64,000 bases of DNA from the NCBI RefSeq assembly GCF_002482385.1, contig NZ_DLFW01000048.1, positions 39,417 to 103,416 on the forward strand. The letters run 5' to 3'. Below the pieces are notes generated by a model. The model made no database searches and was not told the DNA's origin. It saw only the letters and a program-made list of their open reading frames with translations. Made by a program: the position numbers and the translations under genes. Origin of the DNA: Dysgonomonas sp. UBA7710. Lineage in GTDB: Bacteria; Bacteroidota; Bacteroidia; Bacteroidales; Dysgonomonadaceae. Position 1 is the first letter of the stretch, and each line of letters starts with the position of its first letter. This document shows positions 1-6,806 of the stretch, piece by piece.

Positions 1-1065
1 ATGCTTGCCGGGGTTATCAACCGCCAGTTTATTTGCCTTACTATAGATCCATATGCTAATGCTTTCAATGATGGCCCGGTGAAAGACAGCCGTTGGGCAA
101 GCGATGTAACTAACGAACCGGCAAACCCTCTTGTTTACGAACGCAAATGGGAGATAGACTCACACTGTTATCCTATCCGCTTAGCCTATGAATACTGGAA
201 AACCACAGGAGATACTGTCGTTTTCGGTGAGACTTGGATAAGGGCGATCGAAAATGTATTGAAAACGATGAAAGAACAGCAGCGCAAAGAAAATCCGGGA
301 GAATATTTCTTTTTACGAATGACCGATAGACAACTCGATACTAAGAACAACCGCGGTTGGGGAAACCCTGTAAGACCTGTCGGACTGATTGCTTCATCTT
401 TTCGTCCGTCAGACGATGCCACATCTTATGAGTTTCTTATCCCATCCAATTTTATGGCGGTAACAACATTGCGTAAAGCGGCCGATATACTCCTGTCTGT
501 TAACAAGAACAGCAATTTGGCGGAAGAATGTATAGCCCTGGCTGACGAGATTGAAACCGCACTAAAAAAATATGCCATATATGAACATCCGAAATATGGG
601 CCGATATATGCGTATGAAGTTGATGGTTTTGGAAATTATTGCCTTATGGATGATCCGAATGTTCCAAGCCTGCTGGCAATGTCCTATCTTGGCGATGTAG
701 ATATCAATGATCCTGTTTATCAGAATACCCGCCGTTTTATATGGAGTGATGACAATCCATATTTTTTCAAAGGAAGAGCTGGAGAAGGAATCGGCAGTCC
801 ACATATAGGACGATATGATATGATATGGCCTATGAGCATTATGATGAAAGCCTTCACTTCCCAGGATGATGTCGAAATTAAGATGTGTATGGAATCTCTT
901 CTGAATACAGATGCCGGAAAAGGATTTATACACGAATCATTTCACAAAGATGATCCTAATGAATTTACCCGCGAATGGTTCGCCTGGCAGAATACGCTTT
1001 TCGGAGAACTTGTTATAAAAATTATTAACGATGGGAAACTTGATATTCTAAACTCAATAGATTAA
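1..1065 (+). CDS. GH125 exo-alpha-1,6-mannosidase, 5' end outside window
   Basis: The product resembles family GH125 (formerly DUF1237) metal-independent exo-alpha-mannosidases, which trim alpha-1,6-mannose from N-glycan or yeast-mannan type chains. The visible 354 residues carry family blocks such as LIDPYANAFN-like (TIDPYANAFND), EPANPLVYERKWEIDSHCYP, FRPSDDATSYEFLIPSN and HESFHKDDPNEFTREWFAWQ. The Asp-rich FRPSDD block and the Glu of HESF are where I expect the catalytic acid and base, by family knowledge. GH125 proteins are usually about 450-490 residues, so roughly 100-130 N-terminal residues lie upstream of base 1, and the first Met here is probably internal. The reading frame is open from base 1. 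The stop is TAA at 1063-1065. Whether it sits in a glycan utilisation locus cannot be seen. Confidence 0.88.
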   Translation: MLAGVINRQFICLTIDPYANAFNDGPVKDSRWASDVTNEPANPLVYERKWEIDSHCYPIRLAYEYWKTTGDTVVFGETWIRAIENVLKTMKEQQRKENPGEYFFLRMTDRQLDTKNNRGWGNPVRPVGLIASSFRPSDDATSYEFLIPSNFMAVTTLRKAADILLSVNKNSNLAEECIALADEIETALKKYAIYEHPKYGPIYAYEVDGFGNYCLMDDPNVPSLLAMSYLGDVDINDPVYQNTRRFIWSDDNPYFFKGRAGEGIGSPHIGRYDMIWPMSIMMKAFTSQDDVEIKMCMESLLNTDAGKGFIHESFHKDDPNEFTREWFAWQNTLFGELVIKIINDGKLDILNSID

Positions 1066-1079
1066 TTATTTAGAGAAAA

Positions 1080-1087
1080 TATTTTTG
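1080..1087 (+). promoter_or_regulatory. candidate Bacteroidetes -7 element
   Basis: TATTTTTG matches the Bacteroidetes sigma-70 -7 consensus TAnnTTTG. It lies 30 bases before the ATG at 1118 and just after the GH125 stop. No clear -33 element was found, so support is the motif and position only. Confidence 0.4.
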
Positions 1088-1117
1088 TACTTTTATGTCA
1101 ATAATCAAGAAGAACCA

Positions 1118-1561
1118 ATGAAGAAATATATTTATAGTTTTATCGCTTTTCTGGCTTTTAGCTGTTCATCCGTTTTTGCCCAGACCAATACAGATTCAAT
1201 TAGATATATAGATCCAAGCCCATGGGATTTCAATATTTACGAAACTACTTCATTAATAAAGCTCATTGCTAACCCAGAGAAATACGATGGCAAAATGCTT
1301 CAGGTAATAGGGTATCTGCATTTAGAATTCGAGGGCAACGCTTTATATTTACACCAAGAAGATTTCAAAAACAATATTTATAATAATTCTTTTTGGGTAG
1401 ACTTTTCAGAGAAGTTGACACAGGGTAAGAATATTATGGATTACAATGATCATTATGTATATATCATCGGTACATTCAAGATGAACGATAGAGGTCATTT
1501 GGATTTATTCGGAGGTACTATAGAAGATATTGTTCGGTTAGAATTTGTTGGTACTCGTTAA
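1118..1561 (+). CDS. small exported protein, possible OB-fold
   Basis: I do not recognise a named family. The ATG at 1118 gives a clean signal peptide (MKKYIYSFIAFLAFSCSSVFAQ), whereas the frame upstream only offers a TTG at 1085. The mature part, about 125 residues, contains LIANPEKYDGKMLQVIGYL and later YVYIIGTFKMND. This 'region of known width, then KxVxVxGxL' pattern recalls small OB-fold (tRNA_anti-like) periplasmic proteins of Bacteroidetes. The Cys in the signal (AFSCSS) is not followed by a convincing lipoprotein tail, and cleavage after VFAQ looks better. It converges on the ABC-transporter operon with 6 bases between stops. Its role is unknown. Confidence 0.7.
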   Translation: MKKYIYSFIAFLAFSCSSVFAQTNTDSIRYIDPSPWDFNIYETTSLIKLIANPEKYDGKMLQVIGYLHLEFEGNALYLHQEDFKNNIYNNSFWVDFSEKLTQGKNIMDYNDHYVYIIGTFKMNDRGHLDLFGGTIEDIVRLEFVGTR

Positions 1562-1567
1562 TACTAT

Positions 1568-2020
1568 TTATTTAATAATCTTTACTAATTCTGCATCTTT
1601 CAATAGGTACATCAGATGATTTGGGTCATCCCGATTTATAACCAGTATACCTTTAATTTCTATATACTTATCCGTTTTAACCCGTCTTAGCTCCTTATAT
1701 CCTTTTTTGACAAATATTTCCATAACCGTTTCTATACCGCCTGTCCCACAAAAAAAACACATGGAGGACGGAGACTTTGACAAAGCAAACATTTTTCCTT
1801 CCATATCGATCGGAACATAAAAACCTTTGATCGATATCTCTTTTTTATTCAAAGCTTCAATACCTGATCCAAAATGAGGGATATCGTAATATCCATCTAA
1901 TGCTTTTACATAGCTACGCTTCCAATATACGTCATTCAAAGCCTGCCAGGCTATTGGTTTCTGGGCTTTTAACAAACAAAACCAGAAAATAAAAATGACA
2001 AAGAGAATTACTTTTTTCAT
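1568..2020 (-). CDS. exported DUF3299-like protein, third gene of ABC operon
   Basis: A 150-residue protein with an N-terminal signal or anchor segment (KKVILFVIFIFWFCLLKAQ). The rest resembles DUF3299-type periplasmic proteins: ISIKGFYVPID, then a Cys-containing motif SSMCFFCGTGG, then IEIKGILVINRDDPNHLMYLL. The CxxC (MCFFCG) suggests a metal or thiol site. Its ATG overlaps the stop of the permease gene by 4 bases (ATGA), so translation is coupled and it probably works with that transporter. In Vibrio a Zur-regulated zinc system (Zrg) also joins ABC genes with small periplasmic proteins. Similarity to that system is inference from gene order and family resemblance, not sequence comparison. 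Confidence 0.65.
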   Translation of the reverse strand: MKKVILFVIFIFWFCLLKAQKPIAWQALNDVYWKRSYVKALDGYYDIPHFGSGIEALNKKEISIKGFYVPIDMEGKMFALSKSPSSMCFFCGTGGIETVMEIFVKKGYKELRRVKTDKYIEIKGILVINRDDPNHLMYLLKDAELVKIIK

Positions 2021-3273
2021 TGGCCTAATATTTTTGAGATGTTGGCATTCATTGCTTTAAGTGCCGGTATAAATGCTGCTATGAGGCCTATAACCAACGA
2101 AACGGATAATAGAGATAAGTCAGTTAAAGTTACCCACTCCAGCAGGCTATAATTAAAATTATTGTCAGTATAAGAAGATAAGGAGAACATTGCTAAACGA
2201 CTGATTACGAATCCGATTATATAACCGAGAATAACAAAGCTTACTCCTTCTAAAACGATACAGCCAAACAATCTAAAGCGACTTCCTCCCATGACACGTA
2301 TCAGTGCCAGCTCATATTCCCGATCTTTCAGGGAGTTCAGCAGTGAAATGAAAATACTCAGAGCGGAAATAAATATAATAAATCCGCTTATATATGTTAA
2401 AGCTTCAATGCCTATACCAAGCAATGAGTACAGACGGTTTATTTCCTGTACAGGCGATGCAGCCTGCATATTGGTCGATTTATTAATAAGGCGTGGCAAA
2501 GTTATGGTTCCCATCGGATTCTGGTATTGAATGAGCAAAGATGTTATTTCTTTTGGATTATCCGCTTGTTCATCATGTTCGTGAGTATGCCCCCCTTCTT
2601 TATTGTGCTCATGGTCACAATTGTGATGATCTCCAGACTTACTATGGTCATGATGGTGTTCATGTATTTTCCATACGCTCTCAACATTGGTTAAGATCAA
2701 CTGGTCAAGGACTGTTCCTGTTTCTTTAAAGATGCCGGTTACCGTATAAGGAGTACTTTCATGTACATGGTCCGATTCAGCAGATAGACCGTGGACTCCT
2801 GCAAATTGACGACCTATTGCTAATCCTGTCTTTGAAGCGACTTTTGAGCCGATTGTAACGTCAAAGTCTTTTTGCCATAAGCTTCCTGTTTTTAATTGTC
2901 CTTTGTAAATATCAGGGTATGCCTTATTGGTACCGACAATACGAAACCCTTTGAAATTATCGCCAAGAGCAAGTGGAATTGCCTGTTTTATTAAAGGATT
3001 CTTGCTTAATTCTATTGCCTCATTGTAATCTATATTTCCCGTTGGGTAGTCAACATGATAAATGCCTGACAATATTAGCTGTAGGGGACTCCCCTTGGCA
3101 CCCACAACAAGATCTATCCCTCCGGCATTTTTATATATCTGGTTTTCAAAAGATTCTTTTAAGAGAAAAACCAAAGAGATTATAGTGATTCCTGTTGCAA
3201 AAAGAATAATATTTAAAACCGAGGATAACGGGCGACTCTTTATTTGCTTATAATTGAATTGTATAATATTCAT
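2017..3273 (-). CDS. FtsX/MacB-family ABC permease with His-rich loop
   Basis: A 418-residue inner-membrane permease of the MacB/FtsX/LolE type. TM1 is near residues 20-40 (LNIILFATGITIISLVFLL). A large periplasmic domain covers about 45-280. Three more helices fill the C-terminal third, with the typical RxxElALIRVMGGS turn and a PALKAMN end. The periplasmic domain contains a stretch rich in His and Asp (about residues 204-235, encoded near 2565-2665), with HEHHHDHSK and HTHEHDEQ among others. Such loops bind Zn, Cu or Ni. MacB-type systems usually do mechanotransmission or export rather than classical import, so the direction of action is open. It is followed by the DUF3299-like gene (4-base overlap) and preceded by its ATPase gene, 12 bases away. 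Confidence 0.85.
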   Translation of the reverse strand: MNIIQFNYKQIKSRPLSSVLNIILFATGITIISLVFLLKESFENQIYKNAGGIDLVVGAKGSPLQLILSGIYHVDYPTGNIDYNEAIELSKNPLIKQAIPLALGDNFKGFRIVGTNKAYPDIYKGQLKTGSLWQKDFDVTIGSKVASKTGLAIGRQFAGVHGLSAESDHVHESTPYTVTGIFKETGTVLDQLILTNVESVWKIHEHHHDHSKSGDHHNCDHEHNKEGGHTHEHDEQADNPKEITSLLIQYQNPMGTITLPRLINKSTNMQAASPVQEINRLYSLLGIGIEALTYISGFIIFISALSIFISLLNSLKDREYELALIRVMGGSRFRLFGCIVLEGVSFVILGYIIGFVISRLAMFSLSSYTDNNFNYSLLEWVTLTDLSLLSVSLVIGLIAAFIPALKAMNANISKILGQ

Positions 3274-3285
3274 TGTCTTTAATGA

Positions 3286-3921
3286 TTATAAATGGATGAT
3301 CTGGGAAAAATCAGAAATAAGCCGGCTGTCATGAGTTACTATTATTAAACTGGTCCCAAGCTCTTCTGCCTTATTCTGAAGAAGTCCGACAGCTTCTTTG
3401 CAATTTTTATCATCAAGACTTGATGTAGGTTCGTCGGCAAGTATAAGAGATGGTTTATTGATTACTGCTCTGGCGATGGATAATCGCTGTAGTTCTCCTT
3501 GGCTCATTTCGTTTGTTTTACTTTTCCGGCAGCGGCTGATATTCAAAGAATGGAACAGATTGTCCAGATAAGTCTTCTCTACTGGCAGGTTATTAAGGGA
3601 TGCTGCCATCATTAAATTTTCTTCGGCTGTTAATGATTTTATAAAATGGGGAACTTGGAAAACTATTCCAATTTCCCGTCCTCTATATCTGTCTAGTTCT
3701 TTACTTCTTAACCTAGTGATATCCGTCCCTTTTACATAAATATTTCCGCTTTTGGGGCTTATTAAACCTGCTATCAGGTGTAATAATGTTGTCTTCCCGC
3801 AACCCGACGGGCCTGCAACAAGTAAATGGCTTCCTTTTTTACACGAAATATTTGGAAATTTGAACGTATATTCTTGATTATAAGAATACTGTATATTATC
3901 TGTAGCTAAACTCTTATCCAT
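3286..3921 (-). CDS. ABC transporter ATP-binding protein (LolD/MacB type)
   Basis: The ATPase subunit for the adjacent FtsX-like permease. Visible motifs are Walker A GPSGCGKT, a Q-loop in VFQVPHF, a signature MSQGELQR (variant of LSGGQ), Walker B LILADEPTSSLDD and the H-loop VTHDSR. The frame extends seven codons upstream to a TTG at 3942. I choose the ATG at 3921 (MDKSLATDN), which gives 211 residues, normal for LolD-type ATPases. A minus-strand TACTTTTG element at 3940-3947 lies just upstream, so the mRNA leader is short. It is the first gene of a three-gene minus-strand operon, divergent from the Fur-family regulator gene. Confidence 0.85.
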   Translation of the reverse strand: MDKSLATDNIQYSYNQEYTFKFPNISCKKGSHLLVAGPSGCGKTTLLHLIAGLISPKSGNIYVKGTDITRLRSKELDRYRGREIGIVFQVPHFIKSLTAEENLMMAASLNNLPVEKTYLDNLFHSLNISRCRKSKTNEMSQGELQRLSIARAVINKPSLILADEPTSSLDDKNCKEAVGLLQNKAEELGTSLIIVTHDSRLISDFSQIIHL

Positions 3922-3939
3922 AACCAATAATATTTTCAA

Positions 3940-3947
3940 CAAAAGTA
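3940..3947 (-). promoter_or_regulatory. -7 promoter element of the ABC operon
   Basis: Read on the minus strand this is TACTTTTG, a match to TAnnTTTG. About 17 bases further upstream is TGTTG, a plausible -33 element. That element falls inside the left arm of the inverted-repeat operator at 3964-3981, a placement that would allow repression. Confidence 0.55.
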
Positions 3948-3963
3948 ATTAATTTTTTAATTC

Positions 3964-4008
3964 GCAACATTGTTGCAAATGAATTTTTATTACATTTGCA
4001 ACAATGTT
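3964..4008. promoter_or_regulatory. candidate Zur/Fur-type operator, perfect inverted repeat
   Basis: Two 16-base arms, AACATTGTTGCAAATG at 3966-3981 and CATTTGCAACAATGTT at 3993-4008, are perfect reverse complements separated by 11 AT-rich bases. The left arm is itself part of a 13-base palindrome, GCAACA-T-TGTTGC (3964-3976). The right copy GCAACA-A-TGTTat is imperfect on one side. The element lies in the divergent promoter region between the ABC operon and the Fur-family gene, as expected for an autoregulated metal repressor. Zn as the signal is inferred from the neighbouring genes. Confidence 0.7.
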
Positions 4009-4038
4009 ATTTCAAGATTGATTTAAAAACATACTGAG

Positions 4039-4471
4039 ATGGATTCAGTCAAAGATATATTACACCGGAATAACTTAAAAGGGACATCAGCCCGGATTGC
4101 AATTTTGAATACGATTATAAGTAGTGAGGCCCCTTTGAGTGAATCTGATATAAAAAAAAGAATACATGAAGTTGACAGGGTAACATTCTATCGCTCAATA
4201 AAAAGTCTGTTGGATACAAAAATTATTCAAGGAATGATTACTCAGGGCAAAATAATCAAATACACTTTTTGTCCGGAGAATCAAAAACAATGAAACAGCA
4301 GTTCAATTTTATTGTACCGAGTGCCAAAGAATAGCTGATGTGGAAATAAAAACTCAGTTTCCGGTCGTTCCGCAAGGATATAAAGAAAAGACGCGTAGCA
4401 TAACTATAACGGGAATTTGTAAAGCATGTAATAATTCATCTGAAGAAGAAATAGACGGTGTTGTTATTTAA
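4039..4471 (+). pseudogene. Fur-family (Zur-like) regulator, split by a +1 frameshift
   Basis: The first frame (4039-4293, 84 residues) encodes the winged-helix half of a Fur-family metalloregulator, with LKGTSARIAILNTI and DRVTFYRSIKSLL matching the family DNA-recognition region. It ends at TGA 4291-4293. The next frame, entered by skipping one base, continues at once with ETAVQFYCTECQRIAD and then ITGICKACNNSSEE, ending at TAA 4469-4471. That is the missing dimerisation half with the two CxxC structural zinc motifs. Joined, the protein would be about 143 residues, normal for Fur/Zur. Removing one A from the A5 run at 4283-4287 restores a single frame. It may be a sequencing error, a true loss, or a programmed +1 shift at CAA-TGA. 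I label it pseudogene for lack of proof. Confidence 0.75.
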
Positions 4472-4486
4472 TTCTATGGCGGCATA

Positions 4487-4501
4487 CGGATCTTTGATCC
4501 G
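4487..4501. repeat. short inverted repeat between regulator and COG0523 gene
   Basis: CGGATC-TTT-GATCCG forms a 6-base-pair hairpin with a 3-base loop just after the regulator gene. No T-run follows, so it is not a standard terminator. It may be chance or an attenuating structure before the GTPase genes. The rest of 4472-4626 shows no other signal. Confidence 0.35.
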
Positions 4502-4626
4502 ACCCGGAGGTAATATCTGCGTAGTTGCCTGTATTAATGCGCTGATTTGGACAAAATTTAAATCGATGGAGCAATCATAAATCCAAAAATAGAACTAAAC
4601 TGATTATCTAATTAAATTAAATAATA

Positions 4627-5595
4627 ATGGGCAAGATCCCTGTGACAATAATAACCGGATTTTTAGGAGCCGGGAAAACTACTTTAATAAACAACCTGAT
4701 AAAAGAATATCCGGAGAAAAAGTTCGCAATTATCGAAAATGAATTTGGAGAGATCGGTCTGGACGGAAGTTTTATTATCGGAGCTGATGAGAATATATTC
4801 GAACTCTCCAACGGCTGTATCTGCTGTTCTTTAAATAATGATTTTTATGAACTTATAAACAAGTTGTTGACAGGGAATTATGATTTCAACCACTTATTGA
4901 TAGAAACAACGGGAATCGCCGACCCCATATCCATCGTAAATGCTTTTCTGTCTGATTATGAGATCATAGAACGTTTTGCTATTGATTCTGTGATTTGTCT
5001 GGTAGATGCAGTTAATATTGAGGACCTGATAAATTCGGAACCCGAAGTGCGTAAACAACTAGCTATAGCTGATATCATTTTGTTGAATAAAGTAGATCTG
5101 GTAAGAACAGGATATTCCGATGAATTAAAAGATAGGATGCAGGAATTCAATCAACTGGCTAGAATATATCCAACTTCAAAAGCGGATATCTCTCAGGTTG
5201 AAATTCTGGATACTTGTCAGTATTTGGGCAGAAAAATCGAACAATCCGTCTCTTCTTTTAAGAATCTTACCTTTCTGGGTAATAATAATGTGAAGCATGA
5301 TATAAAATCGGTTGGAATCTCCATTCCCGGAGACTTGGACTTTGAACGTTTCCGCTTTTGGTTCGAGACTATCCTCTTCTTTGCCAAATACAGGCCGTAC
5401 CGGGTAAAAGGTATTCTCAGTTTTAAAGATGTGCCTGAGAAATGCATTTTACATGCAATAAAGGATAATTATGTATTTGATAAAGGCGATTTGTGGCAGT
5501 CTAATGAAGAACGTTATTGCAAACTCGTATTCATTGGCCGCAATCTCGATAATCTGGAAATAGAAGAAAACATATACAAATTAAGAGCAGAATAA
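4627..5595 (+). CDS. COG0523 (CobW/P47K family) GTPase metallochaperone
   Basis: A G3E-family GTPase of 322 residues that is likely to deliver a metal, probably Zn, to cytoplasmic targets. Visible motifs: Walker A GFLGAGKTT (residues 11-19), the COG0523 metal-binding CxCC in NGCICCSL (Cys 64, 66, 67), Walker B ETTGIADP, and the guanine-specificity motif LLNKVDL. The C-terminal third fits the CobW_C domain (RFRFWFETILFF, RVKGILSF). It lacks the long His-rich insert found in some relatives. It lies 12 bases before a second COG0523 gene, so the two are probably co-transcribed. The link to Zn is inferred from the Fur-family operator and the metal-binding neighbours. Confidence 0.88.
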   Translation: MGKIPVTIITGFLGAGKTTLINNLIKEYPEKKFAIIENEFGEIGLDGSFIIGADENIFELSNGCICCSLNNDFYELINKLLTGNYDFNHLLIETTGIADPISIVNAFLSDYEIIERFAIDSVICLVDAVNIEDLINSEPEVRKQLAIADIILLNKVDLVRTGYSDELKDRMQEFNQLARIYPTSKADISQVEILDTCQYLGRKIEQSVSSFKNLTFLGNNNVKHDIKSVGISIPGDLDFERFRFWFETILFFAKYRPYRVKGILSFKDVPEKCILHAIKDNYVFDKGDLWQSNEERYCKLVFIGRNLDNLEIEENIYKLRAE

Positions 5596-5607
5596 AATAA
5601 TAAAACA

Positions 5608-6798
5608 ATGAACAAAATACCTGTAACAGTCTTAAGTGGCTTTTTGGGGGCCGGAAAGACAACCATATTAAACCATATTCTCAATAACCGTGAGAATATG
5701 AAGGTCGCTGTCATAGTCAATGATATGAGCGAAGTCAATATTGATGCTCAATTAGTGGAAAGAGGCTCTACTCTTTCCCGCACAGAGGAAAAGCTGGTAC
5801 AGCTTAGCAATGGTTGTATATGCTGTACGCTGCGGGACGATTTGGTAAAAGAGGTAACCCGTTTGGTCGAAAATGGCAAATTCGATTATTTATTGATCGA
5901 AGGAACAGGGATAGCAGAGCCTATGCCTATCGCACAGTCATTCAGCTATGCCTTTGAAGATTTGGGCGTTGACCTGACGAAAATTTCACGTCTGGATACA
6001 ATGGTAACCGTTGTCGATGGATTCAATTTTTATAACGATTTCGGATCGTCCGAAACATTAACAGACAGAGACCCTGACAATACGATCAGTGAACGCTCCA
6101 TTGTAGATCTTTTAGTAGAACAGATCGAATTTGCGAATGTCATCATATTGAATAAGGTAGACCTGATATCTGTACATCAACAGGAAGAAATGAAGAGCAT
6201 TATCCGTAAATTAAACCCCGGTGCGAAGATTATTTTAGCCGATCATGGCAAGATTGATCCTAAAGAGATTCTCAATACACATCTATTCGATTTTGTAGAA
6301 GCTGCCCAAAGTTCGGGATGGCAGAACGAATTGCAGAACAAACATATTCCCGAAACAGATGAATACGGTATCGGTTCATTTGTTCTCAGAGAGCACCGTC
6401 CTTTACACCCTCGAAGATTCAGGGAATATCTTAGCAAACATTGGGATGCAGGCATTGTCCGCAGCAAAGGATTTTTCTGGCTGGCAAGCCGCAAAGACGA
6501 AGCATTGTTGCTTAGTCAGGCCGGAGGATCTATTGTCGTGGAACGGATTGGTTCCTGGTGGGCATCTTTCCCTATAAAAGAAAGAAATCAGCATCCTTCA
6601 TTTCAGGCAAATGAAGAATATATATTGAGCCGGTGGGATAAGAAATGGGGAGACCGTATGAATGAAATTGTATTTATCGGACAAAATATGGATGAAAAGA
6701 AGATAAGAGCGGAAATGGAATCTTGTCTTTGCACAGACATTGAATACAATGCTTATCAGAATCAACTACTGACGGATAACAACTGGGATTTTTTATAA
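5608..6798 (+). CDS. COG0523 GTPase, ZigA/YciC-like subgroup
   Basis: A second G3E GTPase, 396 residues. It shares Walker A GFLGAGKTT (residues 11-19) and CxCC in NGCICCTL (Cys 70, 72, 73) with the gene before it. It differs in a longer switch region (LVERGSTLSRTEEKLVQLS) and a C-terminal domain with EHRPLHPRRF and GIVRSKGFFWLASR. These features are typical of the ZigA/YciC group, which is Zur-controlled in several bacteria and supports enzymes under zinc starvation. The pair are therefore not recent duplicates but two subfamilies kept side by side. Eight bases separate it from the TonB receptor gene, which suggests one transcript. Confidence 0.88.
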   Translation: MNKIPVTVLSGFLGAGKTTILNHILNNRENMKVAVIVNDMSEVNIDAQLVERGSTLSRTEEKLVQLSNGCICCTLRDDLVKEVTRLVENGKFDYLLIEGTGIAEPMPIAQSFSYAFEDLGVDLTKISRLDTMVTVVDGFNFYNDFGSSETLTDRDPDNTISERSIVDLLVEQIEFANVIILNKVDLISVHQQEEMKSIIRKLNPGAKIILADHGKIDPKEILNTHLFDFVEAAQSSGWQNELQNKHIPETDEYGIGSFVLREHRPLHPRRFREYLSKHWDAGIVRSKGFFWLASRKDEALLLSQAGGSIVVERIGSWWASFPIKERNQHPSFQANEEYILSRWDKKWGDRMNEIVFIGQNMDEKKIRAEMESCLCTDIEYNAYQNQLLTDNNWDFL

Positions 6799-6806
6799 AA
6801 AAGCGA

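Noticed and set aside
186..422. Minus-strand open frame inside the GH125 gene, and many similar frames opposite other genes
   Set aside because: They lie within well-supported genes on the other strand or in another frame, have no family features and no ribosome site; they are shadows.
2541..2729. Plus-strand His-rich small frame opposite the permease
   Set aside because: Its His and Cys richness is only the reverse reading of the His-rich loop in the permease gene.
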